Origin: Candidatus Omnitrophota bacterium
Lineage (GTDB): Bacteria; Omnitrophota; Gorgyraeia; Pluralincolimonadales; Pluralincolimonadaceae
Length of the DNA stretch: 32,565 nucleotides
Assembly: GCA_030695925.1 (NCBI GenBank)
Contig: JAUYOH010000109.1
Span: 1-32,565 of the forward strand
Direction of reading: 5' to 3'
Part shown: positions 6,929 to 13,720 of the stretch, piece after piece
Layout: every line of letters begins with the position of its first letter
Position numbering within the stretch: the first letter of the stretch is position 1
Program-made: the position numbers and the translations under genes
Notes under the pieces: generated by a model
Seen by the model: the letters and a program-made list of their open reading frames with translations, nothing else
Told to the model about the DNA's origin: nothing
The model's database searches: none

Positions 6929-7708
6929 TTATTTCCTGGCGGTCAGTATCCGGCACATTTCTTTGTGTATCTTTCCGTTTGAAGCTAATATTTCCTTTAG
7001 ATAATGGCTATATCTTCCGCCGTTAAACGTAGTGACCTCTCCCCCGGCTTCTTTGACTATCAGCCAGCCGGCAGCGGTATCCCATGGATTTAGTTCAAGC
7101 TCCCAGAAGCCGTCAAGCCGGCCACAGGCTACATAGCATAGATCCAGGCTCGCGCTGCCCGGCCTGCGGACCGCCTGCGAGGCAAAAAGAAAATCCTCAA
7201 AATGGGCGATGTTATTGTCCTTTAATTCCTTTATGTTATAGGAAAATCCCGTAGCCAGAAGGCTTCTTTTGAGGTCAGGCGTATGTGAGACCCTTATGGA
7301 TTTGCCGTTTAGGCGAGCACCGCGGTTTATTTCAGCCGTAAACAATTCGTCGCGCTCGGGGTTAAATACCGCCCCGAATACCGGTTTTCCGTTTTCCTCA
7401 AGGGCTATTGAGACTGCATAGACAGGAAAACCATGGGCATAGTTTGTGGTCCCGTCTAACGGGTCAATGACCCATTTTCGGCCCGTAGTCCCTTCCTCGC
7501 TTCCGGCCTCTTCGGAAAGGAACCCGTCACCGGGGAAGTATTTTCGCAGTGTTTTTATGACTATTTCTTCGGTCTTTTGATCTACTTCTGTTACGAGGTT
7601 GAAGTCCCCCTTGAAGCTTATTTTTTTGACTTTTCCCAGGTTATCTTTTAAATAGTCGCCTGATTTCCGGACTATCTCAAGGATGGCTTTATCGGTCCTG
7701 GCTACGAT
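6929..7708 (-). CDS. Inositol monophosphatase family protein lacking a canonical start codon
   Basis: Mg-dependent phosphatase of the IMPase/SuhB family. Translated from 7708 the protein has 259 residues, a normal family length, and every hallmark: 'KGDFNLVTEVD' (33-43), the metal-binding 'SEEAGSEE' (Glu66), motif 'WVIDPLDGTTNY' (Asp82, Asp85) and 'NPWDTAAG' (Asp210). However, the first ATG/GTG/TTG in frame is a TTG at 7345, which would remove the whole metal site. Upstream the frame is open to a TGA inside the STAS gene, again with no canonical start. The best candidate is ATC at 7708, overlapping the end of the STAS gene, with GAGGGAG four bases before it. ATC is one base from ATG. So either a rare start, termination-reinitiation from STAS, or a mutation or sequence error. 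Substrate may be inositol phosphate or a related sugar phosphate. Confidence 0.85.
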   Translation of the reverse strand: MVARTDKAILEIVRKSGDYLKDNLGKVKKISFKGDFNLVTEVDQKTEEIVIKTLRKYFPGDGFLSEEAGSEEGTTGRKWVIDPLDGTTNYAHGFPVYAVSIALEENGKPVFGAVFNPERDELFTAEINRGARLNGKSIRVSHTPDLKRSLLATGFSYNIKELKDNNIAHFEDFLFASQAVRRPGSASLDLCYVACGRLDGFWELELNPWDTAAGWLIVKEAGGEVTTFNGGRYSHYLKEILASNGKIHKEMCRILTARK

Positions 7709-8064
7709 TTGACTCCCTCTTCCGTGAATTTGGCGAGCGCGGCAGATTCTGTGGGATAAACCTCGAATACCTTGTCCAGATCCGTTACTTCAAATATCTC
7801 TTTTACTTTGCTTGTCAGTTCGCAGAATTTCAGCCTTCCGTTATTATCTTTGACCTTTTTGTGCAGGTATACGAGGGCGGCTATGACCAGTGAGGATATG
7901 AACTCTAATTTTTTGAAGTTCACAAGCAAATTCTTGGAATCCTTTTCTATGATGTCCGAGAATTCTTTTTTTACCTTATCGATCTCATACATCGTGATCT
8001 CTTGCTTTAGGATCTCTACTATGGCCATGTCTCCGCTTTTTTTAACGGAAAATATCTCGCCCAT
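7702..8064 (-). CDS. STAS-domain protein (anti-anti-sigma factor-like)
   Basis: A 120-aa single STAS domain. The central strand-loop-helix 'NLLVNFKKLEFISSLVIAALVYLHKKVKDNNGRLKFCEL' is diagnostic; Ser57/Ser58 in 'FISSLV' sit where SpoIIAA/RsbV proteins are phosphorylated. The end 'VTDLDKVFEVYPTESAALA' is also typical. It probably takes part in partner-switching control of a sigma factor or of envelope signalling; no kinase or phosphatase partner is in the window. It lies in the PilZ unit and its 3' end overlaps the proposed start of the monophosphatase. Confidence 0.92.
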   Translation of the reverse strand: MGEIFSVKKSGDMAIVEILKQEITMYEIDKVKKEFSDIIEKDSKNLLVNFKKLEFISSLVIAALVYLHKKVKDNNGRLKFCELTSKVKEIFEVTDLDKVFEVYPTESAALAKFTEEGVKS

Positions 8065-8098
8065 TTTACGTATCCTTTATTTTAAAAGCAGCACCTCG

Positions 8099-8176
8099 TC
8101 ATTTCTTTCCCCTATGTGCCTTGCCGGAAAAACGTTTCCTTCTTCTTCTTGCCTTAAGTTTTCTTGGTACTCCCAT
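8099..8176 (-). CDS. Very small basic protein (25 aa), putative
   Basis: ATG at 8176 directly follows the TAA of the 90-aa gene and is preceded by a strong GGGAGGAGGT site that lies within that gene's end. The product 'MGVPRKLKARRRRKRFSGK...' has 13 Lys/Arg among 25 residues. It resembles tiny ribosome-associated or nucleic-acid-binding peptides in charge only; I do not recognise a family. A real gene is suggested by the ribosome site and the tight stop-start junction, but the length makes this uncertain. Confidence 0.42.
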   Translation of the reverse strand: MGVPRKLKARRRRKRFSGKAHRGKK

Positions 8177-8449
8177 TTACCTCCTCCCTTCCCTTTCTTC
8201 ATCGAGCGGTTTAAGCCCGATTTTATGCGCTATCTCGTAGACCTCTTTTTCCGAGACCTCGTCAAGCGTCTTATCGCGTTTCTTTAACTGCTCGTTAAAT
8301 TTTATCGCCTTTTCCTTCATCGTCTCATGAGTCATCTTTGAGCCGCCGTACAGCCGGAAGTTGTCTCCGACCGTAATTCTCTTGCGGCCATCATTGCAGT
8401 CAAATCCTAATCCAAGAAGTAACTTTCTAATCCTGTAATTCTTTTTCAT
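8177..8449 (-). CDS. Conserved-type hypothetical protein (90 aa)
   Basis: A soluble, charged, helical protein of 90 aa: 'MKKNYRIRKLLLGLGFDCNDGRKRITVGDNFRLYGGS...' then a long lysine/glutamate-rich helical half. The first 40 residues look like a small folded motif ('DGRKRITVGDNFRLYGGSK'), the rest like a helix pair. It overlaps the PilZ gene end by 23 nt and is followed at once by the 25-aa ORF, so translation is probably coupled. No family recognised. Confidence 0.7.
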   Translation of the reverse strand: MKKNYRIRKLLLGLGFDCNDGRKRITVGDNFRLYGGSKMTHETMKEKAIKFNEQLKKRDKTLDEVSEKEVYEIAHKIGLKPLDEEREGRR

Positions 8450-8942
8450 TTTTGCTCACTAAATGTGTATTTATATACTCGATTAACTTGGCTCTTTGGT
8501 CCTTGTCGGTCTCAAAAAATTCAACGCCTATCATAAACACCCGCTTTCCTTCCTTGTCGAGCCGTTTTGCGCCCTCACATCCTTCACACCACGCTACCTT
8601 GCCCTTGATCCTGAGAGGCTCTTTTTGGGTAGGAATGGCTATATCCATTTCCAGTAAGGCGTCTTTGGGTATTATCTCGTATGTCAGGATGCCTATTCCG
8701 ACTTCGCTTATATCTTTGCTGCTGAAAGCCGGATTCGATTTTGAAGATTTTAAAAGTTTATATTTGACGTCGAGCGTCGTCTCGAAACGCTGGCACCTTC
8801 TTCTGTTTTTTTCGTTGGCGCAGTATTCTTCCAGCTTTCCCCGCGGTTCATATTTCGATTTCGCTTTTTTCTCTTCCCGTGAAGAAATGATATAGATTAT
8901 AAACAGCAAGACAGCGAGAAAAATAAAAAATAGTATATGCAT
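8427..8942 (-). CDS. Membrane-anchored PilZ-domain protein (c-di-GMP receptor)
   Basis: 171 aa. Residues 3-19 form one membrane helix, followed by a basic/acidic linker and a PilZ domain. The c-di-GMP-binding RxxxR-type motif is present as 'RRRCQRF' (Arg48, Arg49, Arg52) and the second motif as 'DISEVGIG' (Asp77, Ser79, Gly82), so binding is likely. The end of the domain reads 'GVEFFETDKDQRAKLIEYI', also typical. The gene is first in a unit with the 90-aa, 25-aa, STAS and monophosphatase genes. Its promoter lies so close that the mRNA would be almost leaderless, and no ribosome site precedes the ATG. Confidence 0.9.
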   Translation of the reverse strand: MHILFFIFLAVLLFIIYIISSREEKKAKSKYEPRGKLEEYCANEKNRRRCQRFETTLDVKYKLLKSSKSNPAFSSKDISEVGIGILTYEIIPKDALLEMDIAIPTQKEPLRIKGKVAWCEGCEGAKRLDKEGKRVFMIGVEFFETDKDQRAKLIEYINTHLVSKNEKELQD

Positions 8943-8951
8943 TGCTTTATA

Positions 8952-8980
8952 AGTATATACCCTATTTAATGTTGTGTCAA
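8952..8980 (-). promoter_or_regulatory. Strong sigma70-type promoter of the PilZ unit
   Basis: On the - strand: TTGACA (8980-8975), 17-nt spacer, TATACT (8957-8952). The expected transcription start is about 8945, only some 3 nt before the ATG at 8942. This implies a leaderless or near-leaderless mRNA. Confidence 0.75.
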
Positions 8981-8999
8981 TAAGTTGTATTGACCGATG

Positions 9000-11189
9000 T
9001 CATGCCGTCCAAAATTGCGATTCATAATCGGAACCCGGCAATGTGATTTGGACAGGGCCGTATTCGGGACAGCGTTCGATGATCAGGCCGTTTTGTTCAA
9101 TACCAGTTAAGATCTTTAATGTCTCGCCGTGCTTGGCCCTGATATCCTCGAATTTAACGGCCAATTCCAGGATCTTATCCAGGCTGGCGGTCTTTACCTT
9201 TTTGTATTCTGTCCACGTTTCGCCTTCTCCTTTTACGAATATGGTATATTCGATCTCTTTTTTTCTTTCGGATAGCGGAATGGATATCTTTACGCCTTTT
9301 TCCATGACCAATAAGTCAAGGTTTAGCCTTTCGCCGCTTGAGTTGTCGGATAGTAACGTGAGGTCGAACCTGAGGTATAGGGTTTCCATATCGAACCCAA
9401 AATACATCTGCTTAATGATGGTTTCCGACTGATGCATGGTTCCACCGTATTTTGCCGCGTCAATCAGGCCGGCATTGATCCATTCAAAGTAATTTGTATC
9501 TATGCCGTCTATGGCGGGCGCCAATAACCCCGATGGCTCCCTTATTATCTTTGCTTTCTTTATCTTGATCGGAACTAAGAGGTATTCAGGCGGTTTTTGT
9601 CCAAGTAATTTGTAGATATTTAGGACGTGCGTCCTGAACAGGCGGTCGAATTCATCGTCGTTTGCGGATGAATGATCATCTCCGTACCACCAGTTCCAGT
9701 CGCTGCCCTCCGCTATATAGATCTCCTTCCATGCCTTTTGTAACTTATCGGTCATCATCTCCTCGGGATGTTGTTTTTCGTAAGCCTGAAGGGCGTCCCG
9801 GGCTTGCGACAGGTATTCCCACGCGTGGTTATCTTCTTCGTGGCCGATCCAGATAGTGAAATTCGCGTTTATCCATGAACCGGGGTAGAGCCTGTCCAGT
9901 CTATTCTTGGAAGGATTCTCACGCAAGAATTCGGAAACCGTCACTACTTTTAAGCTGGCGTCCGCGTCTAAATTTTTATATAACGAATACAGAAAATCCC
10001 CGCCGTCATTAGGATAATATTCCCACGCGTTTTCGCCGTCTAAGATTATCGAGACTAGAAAAGGCCCCTTGCCTTTAGGCAAGCCGTCACGGATAGCGCG
10101 CAGGCGGTTTGTCAGGTCAGCCGCCGCTTTTTCGGCCGGCCAGCTTTGGTATATAAAGCCGACGGAATCTGAAAGCGCCTTATCCCTGAATATCAGGGCT
10201 AATTCGCCATATTTCCTTTGGATGGAATAAGGCCTGTATAGTTCTTCGGCCGTCTTATGCCTTCCGAGGGATTTAAATAATATCTCCTCGTCTGTGGCGG
10301 CCCAATCTAGACCCGCTTCAATCGCGAGGTCGACCACCTCCTCGCTTACCGACCCTTCTGACGGCCACATTCCGCGCGGAGGCCTGCCGAAGCGCTCGGC
10401 ATAATATTTTATGGCCGAATTTATCTGATATTTTGCGTCTTCGGGATGGCGGAATGTTGTTTTGGGTAATTTAATTTCCGGATAAGAAGTTTTGGCAATA
10501 TCCGAATTACATAAGAGCGGCAGGATCGGGTGGTAAAACGGCGAGACTGAAACCTCGATCTTTCCCTCATCTTGCATCTTTTTATATGTAGGGATTATCA
10601 TTCGCATGATCTCAAGTTGCTTATCAAGGATCGTTATCTTATCTTCTTCGGAATAATATTTCCCTTTTTTTATCAGTTCTTTAAGTTGAGAGTCTTTTTC
10701 CTGATATGACGGATCAAACCAGACAAGGTTAAATAAGACCTGCAGATCAATATAATCCTGTTTCGTAAAATGTTTTAGTGCCTTTGGCGCCTCTTCGGCG
10801 GAAAAGTGTTTTCCGCGTTTTGCCAAGAGGTCGGCATATCGCGGAAATGGCCTTATCATCGTCTCCCAGTTAGCCATGAAAAAATTCCTGAGCAGGAATA
10901 TCTTATCGTTCTCGGTCAATTCGCCGGCCTTCTTTAGGGTCAGCTCAAAGGCCTTATCTTTACGCGAATCCGGATTTAAGAGGTCTTCTATCTGCTCGAA
11001 AAGCGACGGGACGACATTAAACGTCTGGTGAAGGTTCGGGAAGTCCTCTAATATCCGCACCATATCAAGATAGTCCTTAATGGCATGCAGCCTTACCCAC
11101 GGCATAGTTATTTCGCCGCTTACAGGGTTTTTATAATAAGGCTGATGCATGTGCCAGAGGAACGCTATATATAACGGCCTGTCAGACAT
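9000..11189 (-). CDS. GH57 family glycoside hydrolase (alpha-glucan acting)
   Basis: 729 aa, no signal peptide, so cytosolic. The GH57 motifs are visible: 'FLWHMHQPYY' at 10-19, 'GMWPSEGSVSEE' with the catalytic nucleophile Glu278, and 'SIILDGENAWEYY' with the acid/base Asp384. GH57 enzymes are retaining alpha-amylases, 4-alpha-glucanotransferases, branching enzymes or amylopullulanases; the sequence alone does not decide which. Residues from about 560 on form a C-terminal beta-rich domain ('LYLRFDLTLLSDNSSG...'). The ATG is one base behind the stop of the ArnT-like gene, so it belongs to that glycosyltransferase unit; a link between alpha-glucan storage and envelope glycosylation is possible but only inferred. 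Confidence 0.92.
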   Translation of the reverse strand: MSDRPLYIAFLWHMHQPYYKNPVSGEITMPWVRLHAIKDYLDMVRILEDFPNLHQTFNVVPSLFEQIEDLLNPDSRKDKAFELTLKKAGELTENDKIFLLRNFFMANWETMIRPFPRYADLLAKRGKHFSAEEAPKALKHFTKQDYIDLQVLFNLVWFDPSYQEKDSQLKELIKKGKYYSEEDKITILDKQLEIMRMIIPTYKKMQDEGKIEVSVSPFYHPILPLLCNSDIAKTSYPEIKLPKTTFRHPEDAKYQINSAIKYYAERFGRPPRGMWPSEGSVSEEVVDLAIEAGLDWAATDEEILFKSLGRHKTAEELYRPYSIQRKYGELALIFRDKALSDSVGFIYQSWPAEKAAADLTNRLRAIRDGLPKGKGPFLVSIILDGENAWEYYPNDGGDFLYSLYKNLDADASLKVVTVSEFLRENPSKNRLDRLYPGSWINANFTIWIGHEEDNHAWEYLSQARDALQAYEKQHPEEMMTDKLQKAWKEIYIAEGSDWNWWYGDDHSSANDDEFDRLFRTHVLNIYKLLGQKPPEYLLVPIKIKKAKIIREPSGLLAPAIDGIDTNYFEWINAGLIDAAKYGGTMHQSETIIKQMYFGFDMETLYLRFDLTLLSDNSSGERLNLDLLVMEKGVKISIPLSERKKEIEYTIFVKGEGETWTEYKKVKTASLDKILELAVKFEDIRAKHGETLKILTGIEQNGLIIERCPEYGPVQITLPGSDYESQFWTA

Positions 11190-11190
11190 A

Positions 11191-12606
11191 TCAGTTATAC
11201 CTGTTTGAAATCAGAACAAAGGTCTTCTTGCGTCCATAGAATGTCTCCTTCTCTAATGCGTATGCTTTTATTTTATAGGAACGCATGAATTCTTCATAGT
11301 CATTATTTTCAATGATACAGAAAACTCTGTTGTCCGCCTTTAAGTATTTATCTAAGTCCTCATAAGTACCTAACTCCTTGATTTGTCTACGGTTACAATA
11401 ATATAACCAATAGACCGGATTTGTCCTGAATGTCATCAACGAGTCATCCGGCCTTACATATTTTACGATCTTTTGCGAAAAATATTTAGGCGATTTGTAT
11501 ACATCAAAAAGCGGAAAGACGAGATAAGTCAATAGTGTATTTAAGATTATCATAGCCGCTACTATATAAATTAGCGTTCGCGGCCTGCCGTTTATCCTAT
11601 TTTCCCAATAATAGGCTACCGCGATAGCGGCGGCCGGATAAAGTGGCAGGATATACAGATCGTTCTTGGATTTAGAGATCGTAAAGAAAAGAAAGATCGA
11701 GATAAACCATATAAAGATCAGTTTGACGGCGTTTTCCCCCATCTTGTTTTTTATAAGGAATATAACTGCCGCCGGCAGGAATACTGTCCATGGCATAAAC
11801 TCCAAGGGGAATCTTATGAAATAAAAATAAAAGGGTTCTTTATGGTCAAAAGCCTCCACGAACCTTCCGAATATCTGATTTAAGAGCAGCTCCTTTGTGT
11901 AAGCCTCCCCTCCCCTGACACATGCGGGAACCAGCCAGGCAAGCACCGTAAGAATAAATATGATAAATCCAAACGTGAATTCTTTTGTAAATAATGAGCG
12001 CATATTTTTTATAAAATACGCGTAAGGTATTATGGCAAGCAGAGGCAGGATAAATCCGACAGGCCCTTTCGTCAAAGTCCCCAATGCCATTAGAATAAAA
12101 GCCAAAGAATACGTTATTAGCCGTGTATTTTGTTTATCTAACCCCAAATAGAGAAGATAGATGGCGGATATGGCAAAGAATGTCAGCAGGGGGTCCAGGA
12201 TGACCCATCGTGCCGCGCCCAGATAGGCCAGAGACGTGACAAGGATAAGGCTTGAAAAGAGAGCGACCCTCTTATTAAATAATTTTTTGGCGAAGAAATA
12301 AGTTATCACGGCGCCTCCGGTTGCCGCAAGCGCCGAAGGCAGGCGGACGGAAAATTCGGAGAATCTGCCAAGAAGGATGCTGAAAATAGATATCAGCCAG
12401 AAGAATACAGGCGGCTTCTGCGCGTAAATCTCGCCGTTTCGGTGAAGCATAATCCAGTCGCCGCTGTCGACCATCTCTTTTGAGACGATGGCATACCGGG
12501 TTTCGTCAGGCGACCATAGTCCTCTTTTGCCTAAACCAACGAAGAAGAGAATCGCGCAGGCAATAATGATGACTATAAGAGGGAGCAGGTTTTTACTGGA
12601 TGACAT
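11191..12606 (-). CDS. ArnT-like polyprenyl-phosphate-sugar glycosyltransferase (PMT/GT83 type)
   Basis: 471-aa integral membrane protein with about a dozen hydrophobic helices. The first periplasmic loop has the family signature 'GLWSPDETRYAIVSKEMVDSGDWIMLHRNGEIYAQKPPVFFW', including the conserved Asp-Glu pair (DE) and the KPP turn. Members transfer a sugar from an undecaprenyl-phosphate carrier to lipid A, glycan or protein on the outer face of the inner membrane; ArnT itself uses 4-amino-arabinose. The arabinose-modification genes are absent here, so the donor is probably another sugar made by the neighbouring GT2 enzyme. Overlaps the LAB_N gene by 14 nt. Confidence 0.9.
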   Translation of the reverse strand: MSSSKNLLPLIVIIIACAILFFVGLGKRGLWSPDETRYAIVSKEMVDSGDWIMLHRNGEIYAQKPPVFFWLISIFSILLGRFSEFSVRLPSALAATGGAVITYFFAKKLFNKRVALFSSLILVTSLAYLGAARWVILDPLLTFFAISAIYLLYLGLDKQNTRLITYSLAFILMALGTLTKGPVGFILPLLAIIPYAYFIKNMRSLFTKEFTFGFIIFILTVLAWLVPACVRGGEAYTKELLLNQIFGRFVEAFDHKEPFYFYFIRFPLEFMPWTVFLPAAVIFLIKNKMGENAVKLIFIWFISIFLFFTISKSKNDLYILPLYPAAAIAVAYYWENRINGRPRTLIYIVAAMIILNTLLTYLVFPLFDVYKSPKYFSQKIVKYVRPDDSLMTFRTNPVYWLYYCNRRQIKELGTYEDLDKYLKADNRVFCIIENNDYEEFMRSYKIKAYALEKETFYGRKKTFVLISNRYN

Positions 12607-12880
12607 TTCGTTTTTTATTATGTATAAGCATTATGTTCCTGATGTACACTATTGAACCCACGGATTGCCCCAGTATAAAGACAGGGTCTTTCCTGTATAT
12701 CGCGTATATAAGCAGTATGATGCTGCCCATGATGCTTAAGTACCAGAAGGCGTCGGGTATAACGCTCTCCCCTTTTCTTTCGGAGGCGATCCATTGCATG
12801 ATGAATCTCATAGAGAAGAAGAACTGGCCAAAGAGCCCAAAGACGACCCAGAAATTCAGGTTAAAAGGGTTTAAATTCAT
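12593..12880 (-). CDS. Lipid A biosynthesis N-terminal (LAB_N) domain membrane protein
   Basis: 95 aa, three predicted membrane helices, with the LAB_N pattern 'FGLFGQFFFSMRFIMQWIASERKGESVIPDAFWYLSIMGSIILLIYAI'. In other bacteria this domain occurs alone, fused to lipid A disaccharide synthase, or next to GT2/ArnT-like genes, and may assist glycolipid modification. The ATG at 12880 is chosen because it overlaps the GT2 stop as ATGA and has GGGAGGA just upstream; the GTG at 12892 lies before that ribosome site and would be too early. Confidence 0.9.
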   Translation of the reverse strand: MNLNPFNLNFWVVFGLFGQFFFSMRFIMQWIASERKGESVIPDAFWYLSIMGSIILLIYAIYRKDPVFILGQSVGSIVYIRNIMLIHNKKRNVIQ

Positions 12881-13578
12881 ATCTCCTCCCACTCGTATCT
12901 TAAATGTCTTTTCTTCATCCAGCTTACGGCCAAGAGGTCTAAGAACGGCCAGATAAGCCTTTTTCTTACGTTATATTTTGATTTTCCGTATTTCCTCGGG
13001 TGGTGCGATACTTCCACCTCGGCAACTTTAAAGCCCTCAAGTTTAACCAATGTCGGTAAAAATCTATGCATACCGTTATATAGTTTTAAATTATTAAGGC
13101 AGTCTTTTTTATACGCTTTTAGGGAGCAACCGGTATCTTTTATATCTTCGCCGGATAATTTGTTTCGTATATAATTTGCGATCTTTGACGAGATAAGTTT
13201 CAATAACGGGTCCCGCCTCTTTCTTCTCCAGCCGTATACCATATCGCAATTCTTTAATTTCTCTATCATTTTGGGTATGTCGTTCGGGTCATTCTGCAGG
13301 TCCGCGTCAAGGGTCACTACCATAGCCCCTTTTGCCACCTTGAAGCCGCAGTCAAACGCCGCGGTCTGGCCGCAATTGCGCTCAAATTTGATTATGCGGA
13401 CTTGAGGGTAAGTATCGCGCAGGCCACGCATGACAGCCAAGCTCTTATCGGTTGAGCCGTCATCGACAAAGATGACCTCAAATTCTCCCCCCAACTTTCG
13501 CAAGACAAAAAAGAGCCTCTCTGCCAAGATGGGTAAATTTTCTTCCTCATTATATACAGGTATTATAACGGATATCAT
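12877..13578 (-). CDS. GT2 family glycosyltransferase, polyprenyl-phosphate sugar synthase (DPM1/ArnC-like)
   Basis: 233 aa, GT-A fold. 'ISVIIPVYNEEENLPILAERL' starts the nucleotide-sugar domain, 'VIFVDDGSTDKS' and 'VVTLDADLQNDP' give the metal-binding Asp motifs, and 'DTGCSLKAYKKD' and 'HHPRKYGKSKYNVRKR' are typical of dolichyl-phosphate mannosyltransferase/ArnC relatives. It should load a sugar from a nucleotide donor onto undecaprenyl phosphate at the cytosolic face. There is no C-terminal membrane anchor, as in short DPM1-type enzymes. First gene of the unit that continues into LAB_N, ArnT-like and GH57 genes, so donor synthase and transferase sit together. Confidence 0.93.
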   Translation of the reverse strand: MISVIIPVYNEEENLPILAERLFFVLRKLGGEFEVIFVDDGSTDKSLAVMRGLRDTYPQVRIIKFERNCGQTAAFDCGFKVAKGAMVVTLDADLQNDPNDIPKMIEKLKNCDMVYGWRRKRRDPLLKLISSKIANYIRNKLSGEDIKDTGCSLKAYKKDCLNNLKLYNGMHRFLPTLVKLEGFKVAEVEVSHHPRKYGKSKYNVRKRLIWPFLDLLAVSWMKKRHLRYEWEEI

Positions 13579-13599
13579 TTTAATTTAAAGGTTTAACAA

Positions 13600-13667
13600 G
13601 AAAATCGCTTCGCGATAACTCTTGTGCGATTTTCAGTGGTTGGAATTTCTTTTTGAAATTCCATACC
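13600..13667 (-). other. Two hairpins in the leader of the glycosyltransferase unit
   Basis: Hairpin 1: GAAAATCGC (13600-13608) pairs with GCGATTTTC (13626-13634). Hairpin 2: TGGAATTTC (13641-13649) pairs with GAAATTCCA (13655-13663), extendable by GGT/ACC across a one-base bulge. Read on the - strand they lie between the porin terminator and the GT2 start; hairpin 1 is followed by a broken T-run, so it could act as an attenuator. No clear promoter is seen here. Confidence 0.5.
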
Positions 13668-13671
13668 ATAA

Positions 13672-13704
13672 AAAACCCCCTGGGGATTTACCCCAGGGGG
13701 TTTT
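13672..13704 (-). terminator. Rho-independent terminator of the porin gene
   Basis: A perfect 14-bp stem (13672-13685 with 13691-13704, core CCCCCTGGGG) closes a 5-nt loop; on the - strand six T follow. It sits 17 nt behind the porin stop. A-runs at both ends make it potentially bidirectional. Confidence 0.95.
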
Positions 13705-13720
13705 CACATTCAACTTCTAA

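Noticed and set aside
7690-7730. Programmed -1 frameshift fusing STAS to the monophosphatase
   Set aside because: The frames fit a -1 shift, but no classic slippery heptamer followed by a stem is visible before the STAS stop; a non-AUG start with a good ribosome site explains the layout more simply.
7772-8287. 171-aa + strand frame across the STAS and small genes
   Set aside because: Antisense to genes with recognised motifs; the translation is low-complexity Ser/Phe/Leu typical of the complement of lysine-rich genes.
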